Positions 44,963 to 53,402 of a stretch of DNA of 64,000 nucleotides are shown here, one piece after another. Below the pieces are notes generated by a model. The model was not told where the DNA came from and ran no database searches. It was given only the letters and a program-made list of their open reading frames with translations. The DNA comes from JAEUQQ01 sp963697285 (GTDB lineage: Bacteria > Acidobacteriota > Vicinamibacteria > Vicinamibacterales > JAFNAJ01), in assembly GCA_963697285.1 (NCBI GenBank), contig CAVONI010000001.1, positions 1 through 64,000 on the forward strand, written 5' to 3'. How positions within the stretch are numbered: position 1 is the stretch's first letter; every line of letters begins with the position of its first letter. Both the position numbers and the translations under genes were made by a program.

Positions 44963-45757
44963 CTATCCGGGCGCGCGACGCTTGCTGGCGGCGTAGGCGG
45001 CGATTGCCGCAACCAGCGCGGTCGTGCTGGTGTCAGCGGCGACGATCTCGACCGACAGTCCGGCCGCACGGGCGGTCTCGCACGTGATCGGCCCCAGGCA
45101 GGCCACCGAGAAGCCAGGAGGTTCGAGCGCGACGCCCTCGTCGCGGCACGCCTCGACGAAGCGCGTGGCGACCACGCCACTCGTGAGGACGACGATGTCG
45201 ATCGTCCTGGCGCGGAGGCGGCCGGCCGCGGCGGGTTCGAGTGGCAACGGGGTGGCGCGATAGCCCGTCACCTCGGTGACCGAGGCCCCCTGTTCGCGGA
45301 GCTGGCTCGACACGACGTCGCGCGCGGTCGCCCCCTTGATGAACAGCACCCGGGTTCCGGCACCGACACCGGCGTCGCGCAACGCCGCGACCACCCCCTC
45401 GGCACGATGCACTGACGGGACGACCACCGCCGGCCATCCGCCTCGGGCCAAACGGTCCGCCGTCGCCTCGCCGACGGCACACACCGATGGCCTCGCTGCG
45501 CCGACACCCGGCTCGACGCGCTGCGCCGCACGCAGGAAGGCCTCGGCTCCTGGGACGCTCGTGCATACCACCCAGGCGAAGTCTCCGAGCGAGCCAACGT
45601 CGCCGGGAAACCGGAGGTCGTCTAGCGGCGTGATTTCGAGCAGCGGCGCGTGCAAGACCTCGGCGCCGAGGCCCGACAGCGCGCCGGCCAGTTCGCTGAC
45701 CCGGCCCCGGGGCCGCGTCAGGAGGATGCGCCAGCCGCCGAGGGGCGCCTCAGGCAC
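44963..45757 (-). CDS. hemD: Uroporphyrinogen-III synthase
   Basis: The 264-residue protein is a complete HemD: two alternating domains with WRILLTRPRGRVSELAGALSGLG, the AWVVCTSVPGAEAFL segment, VLFIKGATARDVVSSQL and the second-domain motif DIVVLTSGVVATRFVEAC with CLGPITCETARAAGL. It cyclises hydroxymethylbilane to uroporphyrinogen III, the branch point to haem and sirohaem. GTG 45757 is preferred because it overlaps the hemL stop and begins just ahead of the conserved domain. It is the last gene of hemCBLD. Confidence 0.9.
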   Translation of the reverse strand: MPEAPLGGWRILLTRPRGRVSELAGALSGLGAEVLHAPLLEITPLDDLRFPGDVGSLGDFAWVVCTSVPGAEAFLRAAQRVEPGVGAARPSVCAVGEATADRLARGGWPAVVVPSVHRAEGVVAALRDAGVGAGTRVLFIKGATARDVVSSQLREQGASVTEVTGYRATPLPLEPAAAGRLRARTIDIVVLTSGVVATRFVEACRDEGVALEPPGFSVACLGPITCETARAAGLSVEIVAADTSTTALVAAIAAYAASKRRAPG

Positions 45758-47063
45758 GTGCCGCGGCGAGAGCCGCGTGTGCGGCGGCAATGGTCGAGTC
45801 GATCATGGCGGCGGTGTGCGCGGCCGAGATGAAGTTGGCCTCGAACTGCGACGGGGCGAGTGCGATGCCCTCGTCGAGCATCGCATGAAAGAACCGCCCG
45901 TACGCCGCTCGGTCGCACTCCGAGGCGCTTGGCCAATCCCGGATGGGCCGTGCGCTGAAGAACCAGGTCCACATCGATCCCACCCGGGCGACCTGGCCGG
46001 CGACGCCCTGCGCGCGAGCGGCCTCGACGAGACCGCGCTCGAGGCGCGCACCCAGCACGTCGAGCGCCTCGTAGAAGCCGGGATCGCGTTCGATGCACCG
46101 CAGGGTTGCCAGGCCGGCGGCCATCGCGAGGGGGTTTCCGGAGAGCGTGCCCGCCTGGTAGATCGGGCCCTCAGGCGCCACCTGTGACATCAGGTCGGCC
46201 CGGCCGCCGTAGGCGCCCACCGGGAGCCCGCCGCCGATGATCTTCCCGAACGTGGTCAGGTCGGGACGCACGCCGTAGCGCTGCTGGGCACCGCCGCGGG
46301 CGACGCGGAATCCGGTCATGACCTCGTCGAAGATCAGGAGGGCTGCGTTTTCGTCACACAGGCAGCGCAGGCCGTCGAGGAACCCCGCCGAGGGTGCGAC
46401 GACGCCCATGTTGCCGACCACCGGCTCGACGATGACCGCGGCGACCTCGCGGGGCGCAGCGGCGAAGCAGGCCGCGACGGTGTCGAGATCGTTGAAGCGC
46501 GCGGTCAGGGTGTCGCGCGCGGTGCCGACGGTCACGCCGGGGCTGTCGGGCAGGCCGAACGTCGCGCCGCCCGAACCCGCCTTGATCAGGAAGGCATCAG
46601 CGTGGCCGTGGTAGCAGCCCTCGAACTTCACGATCTTCGGACGGCCCGTGACCCCCCGCGCGACACGCACAGCCGCCATGGTCGCCTCGGTGCCGGAGTT
46701 GACCATCCGCACGCGCTCCAGAGACGGCAGGAATCGCTGGACCGTCTCGGCCATCTCGATCTCGAGGCCCGACGGCATGCCGAAGGTCGTGCCGAGGGTG
46801 GCCTGCGCCTGAATCGCTGCGGTGACCTCCGGGTGGGCGTGACCGAGGATCATCGGCCCCCACGACCCGACGTAGTCGATGTACGTGTTGTCGTCGACAT
46901 CGACGACTGTGGCGCCGCTGCCGCGGGCGATGAACCGCGGATGACCGCCGACGGCGCCGAATGCGCGAACCGGTGAGTTCACGCCGCCCGGCATGAGGGC
47001 CAGGGCGCGCTCGAACAGGCGTGCACTGGTCTGGCCAGGTCGCGCAGGTGCTGATGGGGGCAT
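45750..47063 (-). CDS. hemL: Glutamate-1-semialdehyde 2,1-aminomutase
   Basis: A 437-residue class III PLP aminotransferase-type enzyme that converts glutamate-1-semialdehyde to 5-aminolevulinate. MPGGVNSPVRAFGAVGG, VRMVNSGTEATMAAVRVARG, FEGCYHGHADAFLIKAGSG, LIFDEVMTGFRVA and the PLP lysine in TTFGKIIGGGLPVGAYGG are all present. It works directly after HemA, encoded 20 kb away in the dsrM operon. It lies 14 bases after hemB and overlaps hemD. Confidence 0.96.
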   Translation of the reverse strand: MPPSAPARPGQTSARLFERALALMPGGVNSPVRAFGAVGGHPRFIARGSGATVVDVDDNTYIDYVGSWGPMILGHAHPEVTAAIQAQATLGTTFGMPSGLEIEMAETVQRFLPSLERVRMVNSGTEATMAAVRVARGVTGRPKIVKFEGCYHGHADAFLIKAGSGGATFGLPDSPGVTVGTARDTLTARFNDLDTVAACFAAAPREVAAVIVEPVVGNMGVVAPSAGFLDGLRCLCDENAALLIFDEVMTGFRVARGGAQQRYGVRPDLTTFGKIIGGGLPVGAYGGRADLMSQVAPEGPIYQAGTLSGNPLAMAAGLATLRCIERDPGFYEALDVLGARLERGLVEAARAQGVAGQVARVGSMWTWFFSARPIRDWPSASECDRAAYGRFFHAMLDEGIALAPSQFEANFISAAHTAAMIDSTIAAAHAALAAARA

Positions 47064-47077
47064 GGGACGTCGGCGCG

Positions 47078-48064
47078 CTAGGCGAGGGCCTCGGCGGCCT
47101 GCCTGGCGAAGTACGTGAGGATGATATCGGCGCCCGCCCGTCGAATGCAGGTGAGCATTTCGAGCATGACACGGTCTTCGTCGAGCCACCCCTGGCGCGC
47201 CGCCGCCTTCAGCATCGCGTACTCCCCAGAGACGTTGTAGGCCGCCACGGGCACGCCGAACCGCTCCCTGACGCGCGCCACGACATCGAGATACGCGAGC
47301 GCGGGCTTCACCATCACGATGTCGGCGCCCTCCTCGATGTCGAGCGCGACCTCGCGGAGGGCCTCGCGGCCGTTCGCAGGGTCCATCTGGTAGCCGTGGC
47401 GATCGCCGTGCGACGGCGTCGAACCGGCGGCCTCGCGAAACGGACCGTAGAACCCCGAGGCGAACTTCGCCGCGTACGAGACGATGACGACATCGTCGCG
47501 GTGTGCCGCATCCAGCGCGGTGCGAATCGCGGCGACGCGGCCATCCATCATGTCTGACGGCGCGACCACGTCGGCACCGGCGTGCGCGTAGGCCAGCGCC
47601 GCCTGGGCGAGCTTCGGCAGCGTCGCATCGTTGTCGACCTCGACCTCGCCGCGCGCCGTCCTCCGCAGCGGTCCGCAGTGGCCGTGGTCGGTGTACTCGC
47701 ACAGGCAGACGTCGGCCCAGAGCGAGAACCCGGGCAGCGCGTGCCTGACCGCGCGCAGTGCTGCAGGCACGGGTCCCTCGGCGTCCCACGCCGCGCTACC
47801 GACATCGTCCTTGTGGGCGGGCAATCCGAACAGGATGACGCCCGGGATGCCCAGCGCCGCCAGGGCCCTGCACTCTTCGACGACCACGTCGGCGCTCATG
47901 TGAAAACACCCGGGCATGGCGCCGATCTCGGTCCGCACCCCTTCGCCCGGGCACACGAACAGGGGGGCCACGAGGTTGTCGGGGCTGAGGCGCGTCTCTC
48001 GGACGAGACGACGGATGGCGTCTGACTGCCTGAGGCGGCGCGGTCGACAGGAGGGAAAGGGCAT
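47078..48064 (-). CDS. hemB: Porphobilinogen synthase (zinc-type)
   Basis: The 328-residue enzyme condenses two 5-aminolevulinates to porphobilinogen. The cysteine triad for the catalytic zinc is visible in DVCLCEYTDHGHCG. The Schiff-base lysines lie in VIVSYAAKFASGFYGPFREA and ADIVMVKPALAYLD. N-terminal RPRRLRQSDAIRRLVRET and PLFVCPGEG are typical. It starts 20 bases after the hemC stop. Confidence 0.96.
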   Translation of the reverse strand: MPFPSCRPRRLRQSDAIRRLVRETRLSPDNLVAPLFVCPGEGVRTEIGAMPGCFHMSADVVVEECRALAALGIPGVILFGLPAHKDDVGSAAWDAEGPVPAALRAVRHALPGFSLWADVCLCEYTDHGHCGPLRRTARGEVEVDNDATLPKLAQAALAYAHAGADVVAPSDMMDGRVAAIRTALDAAHRDDVVIVSYAAKFASGFYGPFREAAGSTPSHGDRHGYQMDPANGREALREVALDIEEGADIVMVKPALAYLDVVARVRERFGVPVAAYNVSGEYAMLKAAARQGWLDEDRVMLEMLTCIRRAGADIILTYFARQAAEALA

Positions 48065-48083
48065 CGCGGTCGGTTTCTTTCGG

Positions 48084-49028
48084 TTACGTTGCGCGACGGG
48101 CGCGCGCGAGTACGGCCCCTGCGCCCTTGTCGAGCAATCGATGGGCGAGCGATGCGCCGGCGGCGGCAGCCGAGAGGTCATCGGTGATAGCGACGACGAC
48201 CTCGTCGGCGACCACGTCGCGGCCGTCGAGCGAGGCCACCAGGGCGCGAAGGCGAAGACCACTCGGCTCGAAGGTGGCTGACGCGGCGATCGGAACCAGG
48301 CACCCACCACCGAGTGTGTCGAGCACCGACCGCTCGGCGCGGGTGGTCAGGCGCGTCTCGCGGTGGTCGAGGATCGCGGCCAGGTCTTGCAGCGCGCGGT
48401 CGTCGCGCCGCCCTTGCACCGCCACGGCCCCTTGTCCTGCCGCCGGCAACATCTCGTCGTTCTCGAGCACCTGCGTGACGTGATCGGTCAGGCCGAGCCG
48501 CACCAGTCCCGCGTGCGCCATGACCGCGGCATCACTGTGGCCGGCCTGGAGCTTGTCGATGCGCGTGGGCACGTTGCCGCGCAGATCGCGCACGGTGAGG
48601 TCAGGGCGTCGCGCGAGCACTTGCGCGCGGCGGCGCAGCGACGATGTGCCGACGGCGGCGCCGATCGGCAGGGTTGCGAGGGTGAATCCGCGTGGCGACA
48701 CTACCGCATCGCGACGATCGCCGCGCTCGAGCACGGCCACGATCTCGAGGTCCTCGGGGTCGTCGGTGGGCAGGTCCTTCAGGCTGTGCACGGCGAGGTG
48801 GATCGCACCACGACGCAGCGCGTCCTCGAGTTCTCGTGTGAAGATCCCCTTGTCGCCGATGCGCGAGATCGACTGGTCGAGCACGCGATCGCCGAGCGTG
48901 CTGAGCACGACACGTTCGATCTCCAGGTCGGGGCGGGCATCACGGAGTCGTGCGATGACGTGATCGGCCTGCCACAGCGCCAGGGCGCTGCCGCGGGTGC
49001 CGACACGCAGCGTGGCGGTGTCGGTCAT
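48084..49028 (-). CDS. hemC: Hydroxymethylbilane synthase
   Basis: The 314-residue enzyme polymerises four porphobilinogens on a dipyrromethane cofactor bound to the cysteine in LGGGCLVPIAA. RVGTRGSALALWQADHV, GDKGIFTRELEDALRRGAIHLAVHSLKDLP and VGTSSLRRRAQVLARRPDL are conserved substrate- and cofactor-binding segments. It is the first gene of hemCBLD. Upstream, 49029-49271 contains no gene; a TATCAT on the minus strand at 49069-49074 is the only weak promoter candidate, and no sigma-54 element or GTTAC repeat is present, unlike the dsr units. Confidence 0.96.
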   Translation of the reverse strand: MTDTATLRVGTRGSALALWQADHVIARLRDARPDLEIERVVLSTLGDRVLDQSISRIGDKGIFTRELEDALRRGAIHLAVHSLKDLPTDDPEDLEIVAVLERGDRRDAVVSPRGFTLATLPIGAAVGTSSLRRRAQVLARRPDLTVRDLRGNVPTRIDKLQAGHSDAAVMAHAGLVRLGLTDHVTQVLENDEMLPAAGQGAVAVQGRRDDRALQDLAAILDHRETRLTTRAERSVLDTLGGGCLVPIAASATFEPSGLRLRALVASLDGRDVVADEVVVAITDDLSAAAAGASLAHRLLDKGAGAVLARARRAT

Positions 49029-49271
49029 CGGGCTCCGGCGGTGCAGCGCGAGGCGAACATCGCGACAGATGATACCTTTCCGGTCGGCGGGCCCGCGACC
49101 ATCGTCGCACGCCCCGGCGCTACCGCTGCGGCTCCATCACGAGTCGGGCGGGCGGGCGTGCGCGCCGGTGAGCACCTGCGTGGCCGGCACGCGGCGGTCA
49201 CGGTCACACAGCAGGAGCCCGGCCGCCATGTCGCGCGTGGGCCAGAGACGGCGTCGTCTTGCCCTGGCCCA

Positions 49272-50249
49272 TTACCGTTCACCCCGCGGGCGATGCCTGG
49301 GTGAGCCGCGCAATTCCGGACGGTCGAGAACGTCGCGCACGTAGCGCATGCTCGTCTGCAGGGAGTCGCGCGGCGTGGTCGTGGTGGCGTCCTGCTCGAC
49401 GTTGATCCAGCCCCGGTAGCCGATCGCCGCGAGCGCGCGCATCACCGCCGGGAAATCCACCTCGCCCCGGCCCAACTCGCGGAGGTTCGGGAAGAAGTCG
49501 GGCCGGACGAAGGGGCGCACCGCGTCCTTGAAGTGGAGGTAGTTCAACCGCTCGCCGTGCCGTTTCAGGACGCTGGTCACGTCGCCACCGGCCAGGTGGA
49601 CGTGCCCCGTGTCGAGGGCGAGCCCGACGTACTTCGCGTCGCAGAGCGACAGGATCAGGTCGGCCTCCTCCACCGTCTCGACCACCGTGTTGAGGTGCGG
49701 GTGGATCCCCGTGACGATGCCGTGGTCCAGCGCACGCTTGCCTATCTCCGTCAACACGGGGGCCATCCGCGCGATGGACCGCCGGCGATCGCCGTCGGCT
49801 GGCGGCGCCGGAGGCCCGATGACGAGGTGCGTCGCGCCGAAGGTGCGCAGGCTGTCGATCTTCGCCTGCGCGGCGGCCATGACGTCGTCCTTCCTGGCGG
49901 GCTCGTCGAAGGGGCCCGAGAGGTAGTGCGCCGAGACTTGCAGCCCGTGGTCGCCCAGGAGGCGCTTCACCTGCTCGACCGTGAGCCCGGCCGCCTCCAG
50001 TTCCCCGGGTCGCGGCGTCAACTCGATGCCGTCGGCGCCGACATCCCGCAGGTCGCGTAGTGCCTCGATGAGTTCGATCCGGCGCGGCGCGAAGTCGCGC
50101 CACAGCAGCCAGCCGGCGGCCCATCGGTACGGCCCCGGCGAGCGCTGCTGCTGTGGGTCGGCCGAGGCCCCGGCCCGCGCGCCGAGCGCCAGCGTTGCCA
50201 TCCCGGTACGGGCCAGGAGCTCGCGGCGCGACAGGTAGGTCAAGCCCAT
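49272..50249 (-). CDS. Tat-exported sugar phosphate isomerase/epimerase-like protein
   Basis: A 325-residue TIM-barrel protein of the xylose-isomerase-like family (AP endonuclease 2 fold) with a Tat signal (YLSRRELLARTGMATLALGA). Metal-site positions typical of the family appear in DGIELTPRP, GIHPHLNTVVE, YVGLALDTGHVHLAG and GWINVEQDA. Such proteins isomerise or epimerise keto-sugars; the substrate is unknown. It ends 243 bases before hemC and lies 13 bases from the aldehyde dehydrogenase gene upstream, so it is the last gene of the carbohydrate operon that starts further right. Confidence 0.82.
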   Translation of the reverse strand: MGLTYLSRRELLARTGMATLALGARAGASADPQQQRSPGPYRWAAGWLLWRDFAPRRIELIEALRDLRDVGADGIELTPRPGELEAAGLTVEQVKRLLGDHGLQVSAHYLSGPFDEPARKDDVMAAAQAKIDSLRTFGATHLVIGPPAPPADGDRRRSIARMAPVLTEIGKRALDHGIVTGIHPHLNTVVETVEEADLILSLCDAKYVGLALDTGHVHLAGGDVTSVLKRHGERLNYLHFKDAVRPFVRPDFFPNLRELGRGEVDFPAVMRALAAIGYRGWINVEQDATTTTPRDSLQTSMRYVRDVLDRPELRGSPRHRPRGER

Positions 50250-50262
50250 CGTGTCGTCGCCC

Positions 50263-51705
50263 TCAGCCGCGCGGCGCCAGGTCGAGGCCGAGCGACACGT
50301 GCTTGGTGTCGAGGAACGCGTCGAGGCCCTCGACGCCCAGCTCGCGCCCCCACCCGCTCTGCTTCATGCCGCCGAACGGGCACTGGCTCGTCGAGGGCAC
50401 GCCGTCGTTGATGCCGATCGTCCCGGCCTCGAGCGCCTCCATCACGCGGAATGCCCGCGACAGGTCGCTGGTGAACGCGTAGGCGCTCAGGCCGTAGATC
50501 GACGCGTTGGCCTGCTCGATCGCCTCGGCCTCCCCGTCGAACGCGCAGACGGGCGCGACCGGCGCGAACGTCTCCTCGCTCATGCAGGCGCTGTCGGGGC
50601 TGACGTCGGCGAGCACCGTCGGCTCGAAGAAGTAGCCCTTGCGGCCGGGCACACGATGCCCGCCGCACAGCAGCCGAGCTCCTCTGGCCACCGCGTCCTG
50701 CACGTGCGCGGCAGCCTTCTCGACGCCGGCCTCGTCCACCAGCGGGCCGATGTCGACCCCGGGCTCGAGGCCGTCGTCCACCTTCAGCATGCGCGTGCGA
50801 TCCGCGAAGGCCTCGAGGAAGCGGTCGTAGATCGGGCGTTCCACCAGGACGCGGTTGGCCGCGATGCACGACTGGCCCGTGTTGCGGAACTTGGCCATCA
50901 TCGCGCCCTCGACCGCGACGTCGAGGTTCGCGTCTGCGAAGACCAGCACCGGTGCGTGGCCGCCGAGTTCGAGCGACAGCGGCTTGATCGTGGCCGCCGC
51001 ACCCTGGATGAGCACCCGGCCGACCTCCGTCGAGCCGGTGAACGTGATCTTGCGGCACCGCGGGTTGGCGAGGAACTCGTCGCCGAAGGCGGCCGACGGC
51101 CCGACCACCACCTGGAACACCCCGGGCGGCAGGCCGGCGTCGTGGACGCACTCGGCCAGGAGCAGTGCGCACACCGGCGTCTGCGACGCGGGCTTCAGCA
51201 CCACCGTGCACCCCGCCGCCAGCGCGGGCGCGACTTTGCGTACCGCGAGCACGAGGGGAAAGTTCCACGGGCTGATGGCACCGACCACACCCATGGGCGT
51301 CTTGATCACCAGGTGCCGCTTGCCGTCGACCTGGTTGGGCACCACGCGGCCGTAGGCGCGCCGCGCCTCCTCGGCGAACCAGCGGAGGTGATCCACCGAC
51401 ATGGCCACCTCGCCCAGGCTCTGCGCGAGCGGCTTGCCGTTCTCCATCGTGATCGCGCGCGCCACCTCGTCGCGTCGCGTCTCCAGCCGGTCGGCGATGG
51501 CATGCATGAAGGCCCCGCGTGCCTTGCCGGCGAGGCGGCGCCACTCGCGGAACGCCCGGTGGGAGTCGTCGATGGCAACGGCCAGCCTCGCACGGTCGGT
51601 GGTGCACACGCGAGCAAACGGCTCGCCGGTCGAGGGGTTGACGATGGGCCGCGACGGCTCCGAGGCGACGAACTGCCCGTTGAGGTATAGCGGGTACGTC
51701 TTCAC
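50263..51705 (-). CDS. NAD(P)-dependent aldehyde dehydrogenase (succinate/glycolaldehyde-semialdehyde type)
   Basis: The 480-residue enzyme has the aldehyde dehydrogenase hallmarks: ISPWNFPLVLAVRKVAPALAAG, the glycine motif FTGSTEVGRVL, the glutamate in LELGGHAPVLVF and the catalytic cysteine in NTGQSCIAANR, and ends with PFGGMKQSGWGRELG. Overall it is closest in layout to succinate-semialdehyde dehydrogenases, a family that also covers 2,5-dioxovalerate and glycolaldehyde. The GTG start overlaps the transaldolase stop (GTGA), so the two are coupled. Context points to oxidation of a semialdehyde from sugar-acid breakdown. Confidence 0.88.
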   Translation of the reverse strand: MKTYPLYLNGQFVASEPSRPIVNPSTGEPFARVCTTDRARLAVAIDDSHRAFREWRRLAGKARGAFMHAIADRLETRRDEVARAITMENGKPLAQSLGEVAMSVDHLRWFAEEARRAYGRVVPNQVDGKRHLVIKTPMGVVGAISPWNFPLVLAVRKVAPALAAGCTVVLKPASQTPVCALLLAECVHDAGLPPGVFQVVVGPSAAFGDEFLANPRCRKITFTGSTEVGRVLIQGAAATIKPLSLELGGHAPVLVFADANLDVAVEGAMMAKFRNTGQSCIAANRVLVERPIYDRFLEAFADRTRMLKVDDGLEPGVDIGPLVDEAGVEKAAAHVQDAVARGARLLCGGHRVPGRKGYFFEPTVLADVSPDSACMSEETFAPVAPVCAFDGEAEAIEQANASIYGLSAYAFTSDLSRAFRVMEALEAGTIGINDGVPSTSQCPFGGMKQSGWGRELGVEGLDAFLDTKHVSLGLDLAPRG

Positions 51706-52346
51706 TTGGGCACCTTCTCCCAGTCCTTCAGGAAGGTGTCGAGCGCGAGATCCGTGAGCGGGTGGTCGTAGAGCTGCTGGAGGACGTCCATCGCCATCGT
51801 GCAGACGTCGGCCCCGGCGAGTGCCGCCTCGAGCACGTGCGTGGGGTTGCGCACGGCCGCCACGATGATCTGGGTGTTGAAGCCGTAGTTGTCGTAGATG
51901 GTCCGGATCTGCCGGACGAGGTCCATTCCGATGTGCCCGACGGCGTCGAGCCGGCCGACGAACGGGCTCACGTACGTGGCGCCGCACTTGGCCGCGAGCA
52001 TGGCCTGCAGCGGCGAGAACGTCACCGTGACGTTGGTCTTGATGCCCTCCTCACTGAGGGCCTTCACCGCCTTCAGCCCTTCCTTCAGGACCGGCACCTT
52101 GACCACGACGTTGGGGTGCAGGGCGGCGAGCACGCGGGCTTCCTTGATGATCTCGGGCGCCGTCAGCGTCACGGTCTCGAGGCTCACGGGGCCGTCGACG
52201 ATCTGGAGGATCTCCGCGTAGATCTCGCGTGCTCGTCGCCCGGTCTTGGCCACGTGCGAAGGGTTGGTGGTGACGCCGTCGATGATCCTCCAGCTCCACG
52301 CTTCGCGGATCTGCTCGGGGCTCGCGGTGTCGAGGAACAGTTTCAT
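51702..52346 (-). CDS. Short transaldolase / fructose-6-phosphate aldolase family
   Basis: A 214-residue class I aldolase of the TalC/FSA size class. MKLFLDTASPEQIREAW, DGVTTNPSHVAKTGR, the Schiff-base lysine in NVVVKVPVLKEGLKAV, NVTVTFSPLQAMLAAKCGATYVSPFVGRLD and AAVRNPTHVLEAALAGAD are characteristic. It either transfers dihydroxyacetone units or cleaves fructose 6-phosphate or a related keto-sugar acid. It is coupled to the aldehyde dehydrogenase downstream and preceded by GGAGGCGTGAGC, a good ribosome site. Confidence 0.9.
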   Translation of the reverse strand: MKLFLDTASPEQIREAWSWRIIDGVTTNPSHVAKTGRRAREIYAEILQIVDGPVSLETVTLTAPEIIKEARVLAALHPNVVVKVPVLKEGLKAVKALSEEGIKTNVTVTFSPLQAMLAAKCGATYVSPFVGRLDAVGHIGMDLVRQIRTIYDNYGFNTQIIVAAVRNPTHVLEAALAGADVCTMAMDVLQQLYDHPLTDLALDTFLKDWEKVPK

Positions 52347-52392
52347 GCTCACGCCTCCTGAATGCGCCGGCATGGCTGCGCGGCGGTCACGT

Positions 52393-53397
52393 TTACCGCT
52401 TCGCGCGCGCCAGCGGCTCCACTTTTGCCCGCACGTCGTCCTCGGAGAATGCGAGCTCGAGATCACGGTGCAGTTCCCAGCGCTCTTCGTGTGTCACCGT
52501 GGCACCGGGCTGCAGGGTGACGAGCGGCGCCAGCGTCTCGAGCTCCAGCATCCGGTTGTTCGAGAACACCTCGAGCGAGGAGTTGTAGTCGGGGTAGCGC
52601 GTGCCCTCGACGTAGGTGAAACGCTTGAGGAACAGGTAGGGCTTCAGGTAATAGGCCGCCCAGCCGAGGTTGCTGTTGATGCCGACCTTGGTCCGCTCCT
52701 GACCCGACACCACCTTCTGGCGCAGCAGTACGTAGTCGGTGCCCCACAGCCAGCGATCGTCGCGCATGTCGGTGTAGGGCCACAGCGTCAACGCCCGGTT
52801 GGGCAGCAGGCGATCGGGGTGGAACGCAGTCGGCATCGGCGCGATCGCGAAGCCGCCCGGCGCCATCACGGTGATGGCCCACGGCGCCAGTTCAATCGGC
52901 CACGGGCCCGCATTACGCAGCCGGTGGACGACGCGGACCTCGGAGGAGGCCGGGTCGAGCGTGATCTCGATTTCCTTCTCGATCCCGCTGCGCTGTTCCG
53001 GCTGCATCGTCAGCTTCAGGCCGTTGTTGATCGGCGTGGCCGCGATCGGGGAGTTGTCGGGCTCGTAGGTCCGCACCTTGTCTTCGGGTGCGTGCCAGAT
53101 CCGGTGACCGCCGTAGTTCTTCCACTCGGTGCCGCCGGTCTGGCCGGCGAAGTCGTCGCGGACGAAGAACAGGTTGGCGCCGCCCACGAACCCGAAGCGG
53201 ATGATCCGCGGCCCGACGTCGGTCGTCGCGACGAACTCCACGACGCCGTTCGACACGCGGTAGCAGTTGGGCCAGCCCTGGAAGGCGATTTTCTCGATGG
53301 TCACGGTGGGCTCCGCATTGGCCGACGCCGCCACGAGCACGACACAGGCGGCGGCGTGCCAGAGAGAACGCCGGCCTGGCCGGCGTGAGTGCGTCAT
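52393..53397 (-). CDS. Exported DUF4380-like protein
   Basis: A 334-residue protein with a signal peptide (RRSLWHAAACVVLVAASANA). The mature part reads VEFVATTDVGPRIIRFGFVGGANLFF, YGGHRIWHAPED, VVHRLRNAGPWPIELAPWAITVM and WLWGTDYVLLRQ, which matches, from memory, DUF4380, an aldose-epimerase-like beta-sandwich of unknown function often found in carbohydrate loci. It is probably periplasmic and may bind or process a sugar. It lies between the transaldolase and MFS transporter genes with short gaps. Confidence 0.7.
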   Translation of the reverse strand: MTHSRRPGRRSLWHAAACVVLVAASANAEPTVTIEKIAFQGWPNCYRVSNGVVEFVATTDVGPRIIRFGFVGGANLFFVRDDFAGQTGGTEWKNYGGHRIWHAPEDKVRTYEPDNSPIAATPINNGLKLTMQPEQRSGIEKEIEITLDPASSEVRVVHRLRNAGPWPIELAPWAITVMAPGGFAIAPMPTAFHPDRLLPNRALTLWPYTDMRDDRWLWGTDYVLLRQKVVSGQERTKVGINSNLGWAAYYLKPYLFLKRFTYVEGTRYPDYNSSLEVFSNNRMLELETLAPLVTLQPGATVTHEERWELHRDLELAFSEDDVRAKVEPLARAKR

Positions 53398-53402
53398 GGC
53401 GG

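Noticed and set aside
49069..49074. TATCAT as promoter of hemCBLD
   Set aside because: No -35 box or extended -10 accompanies it; mentioned only as the best weak candidate.
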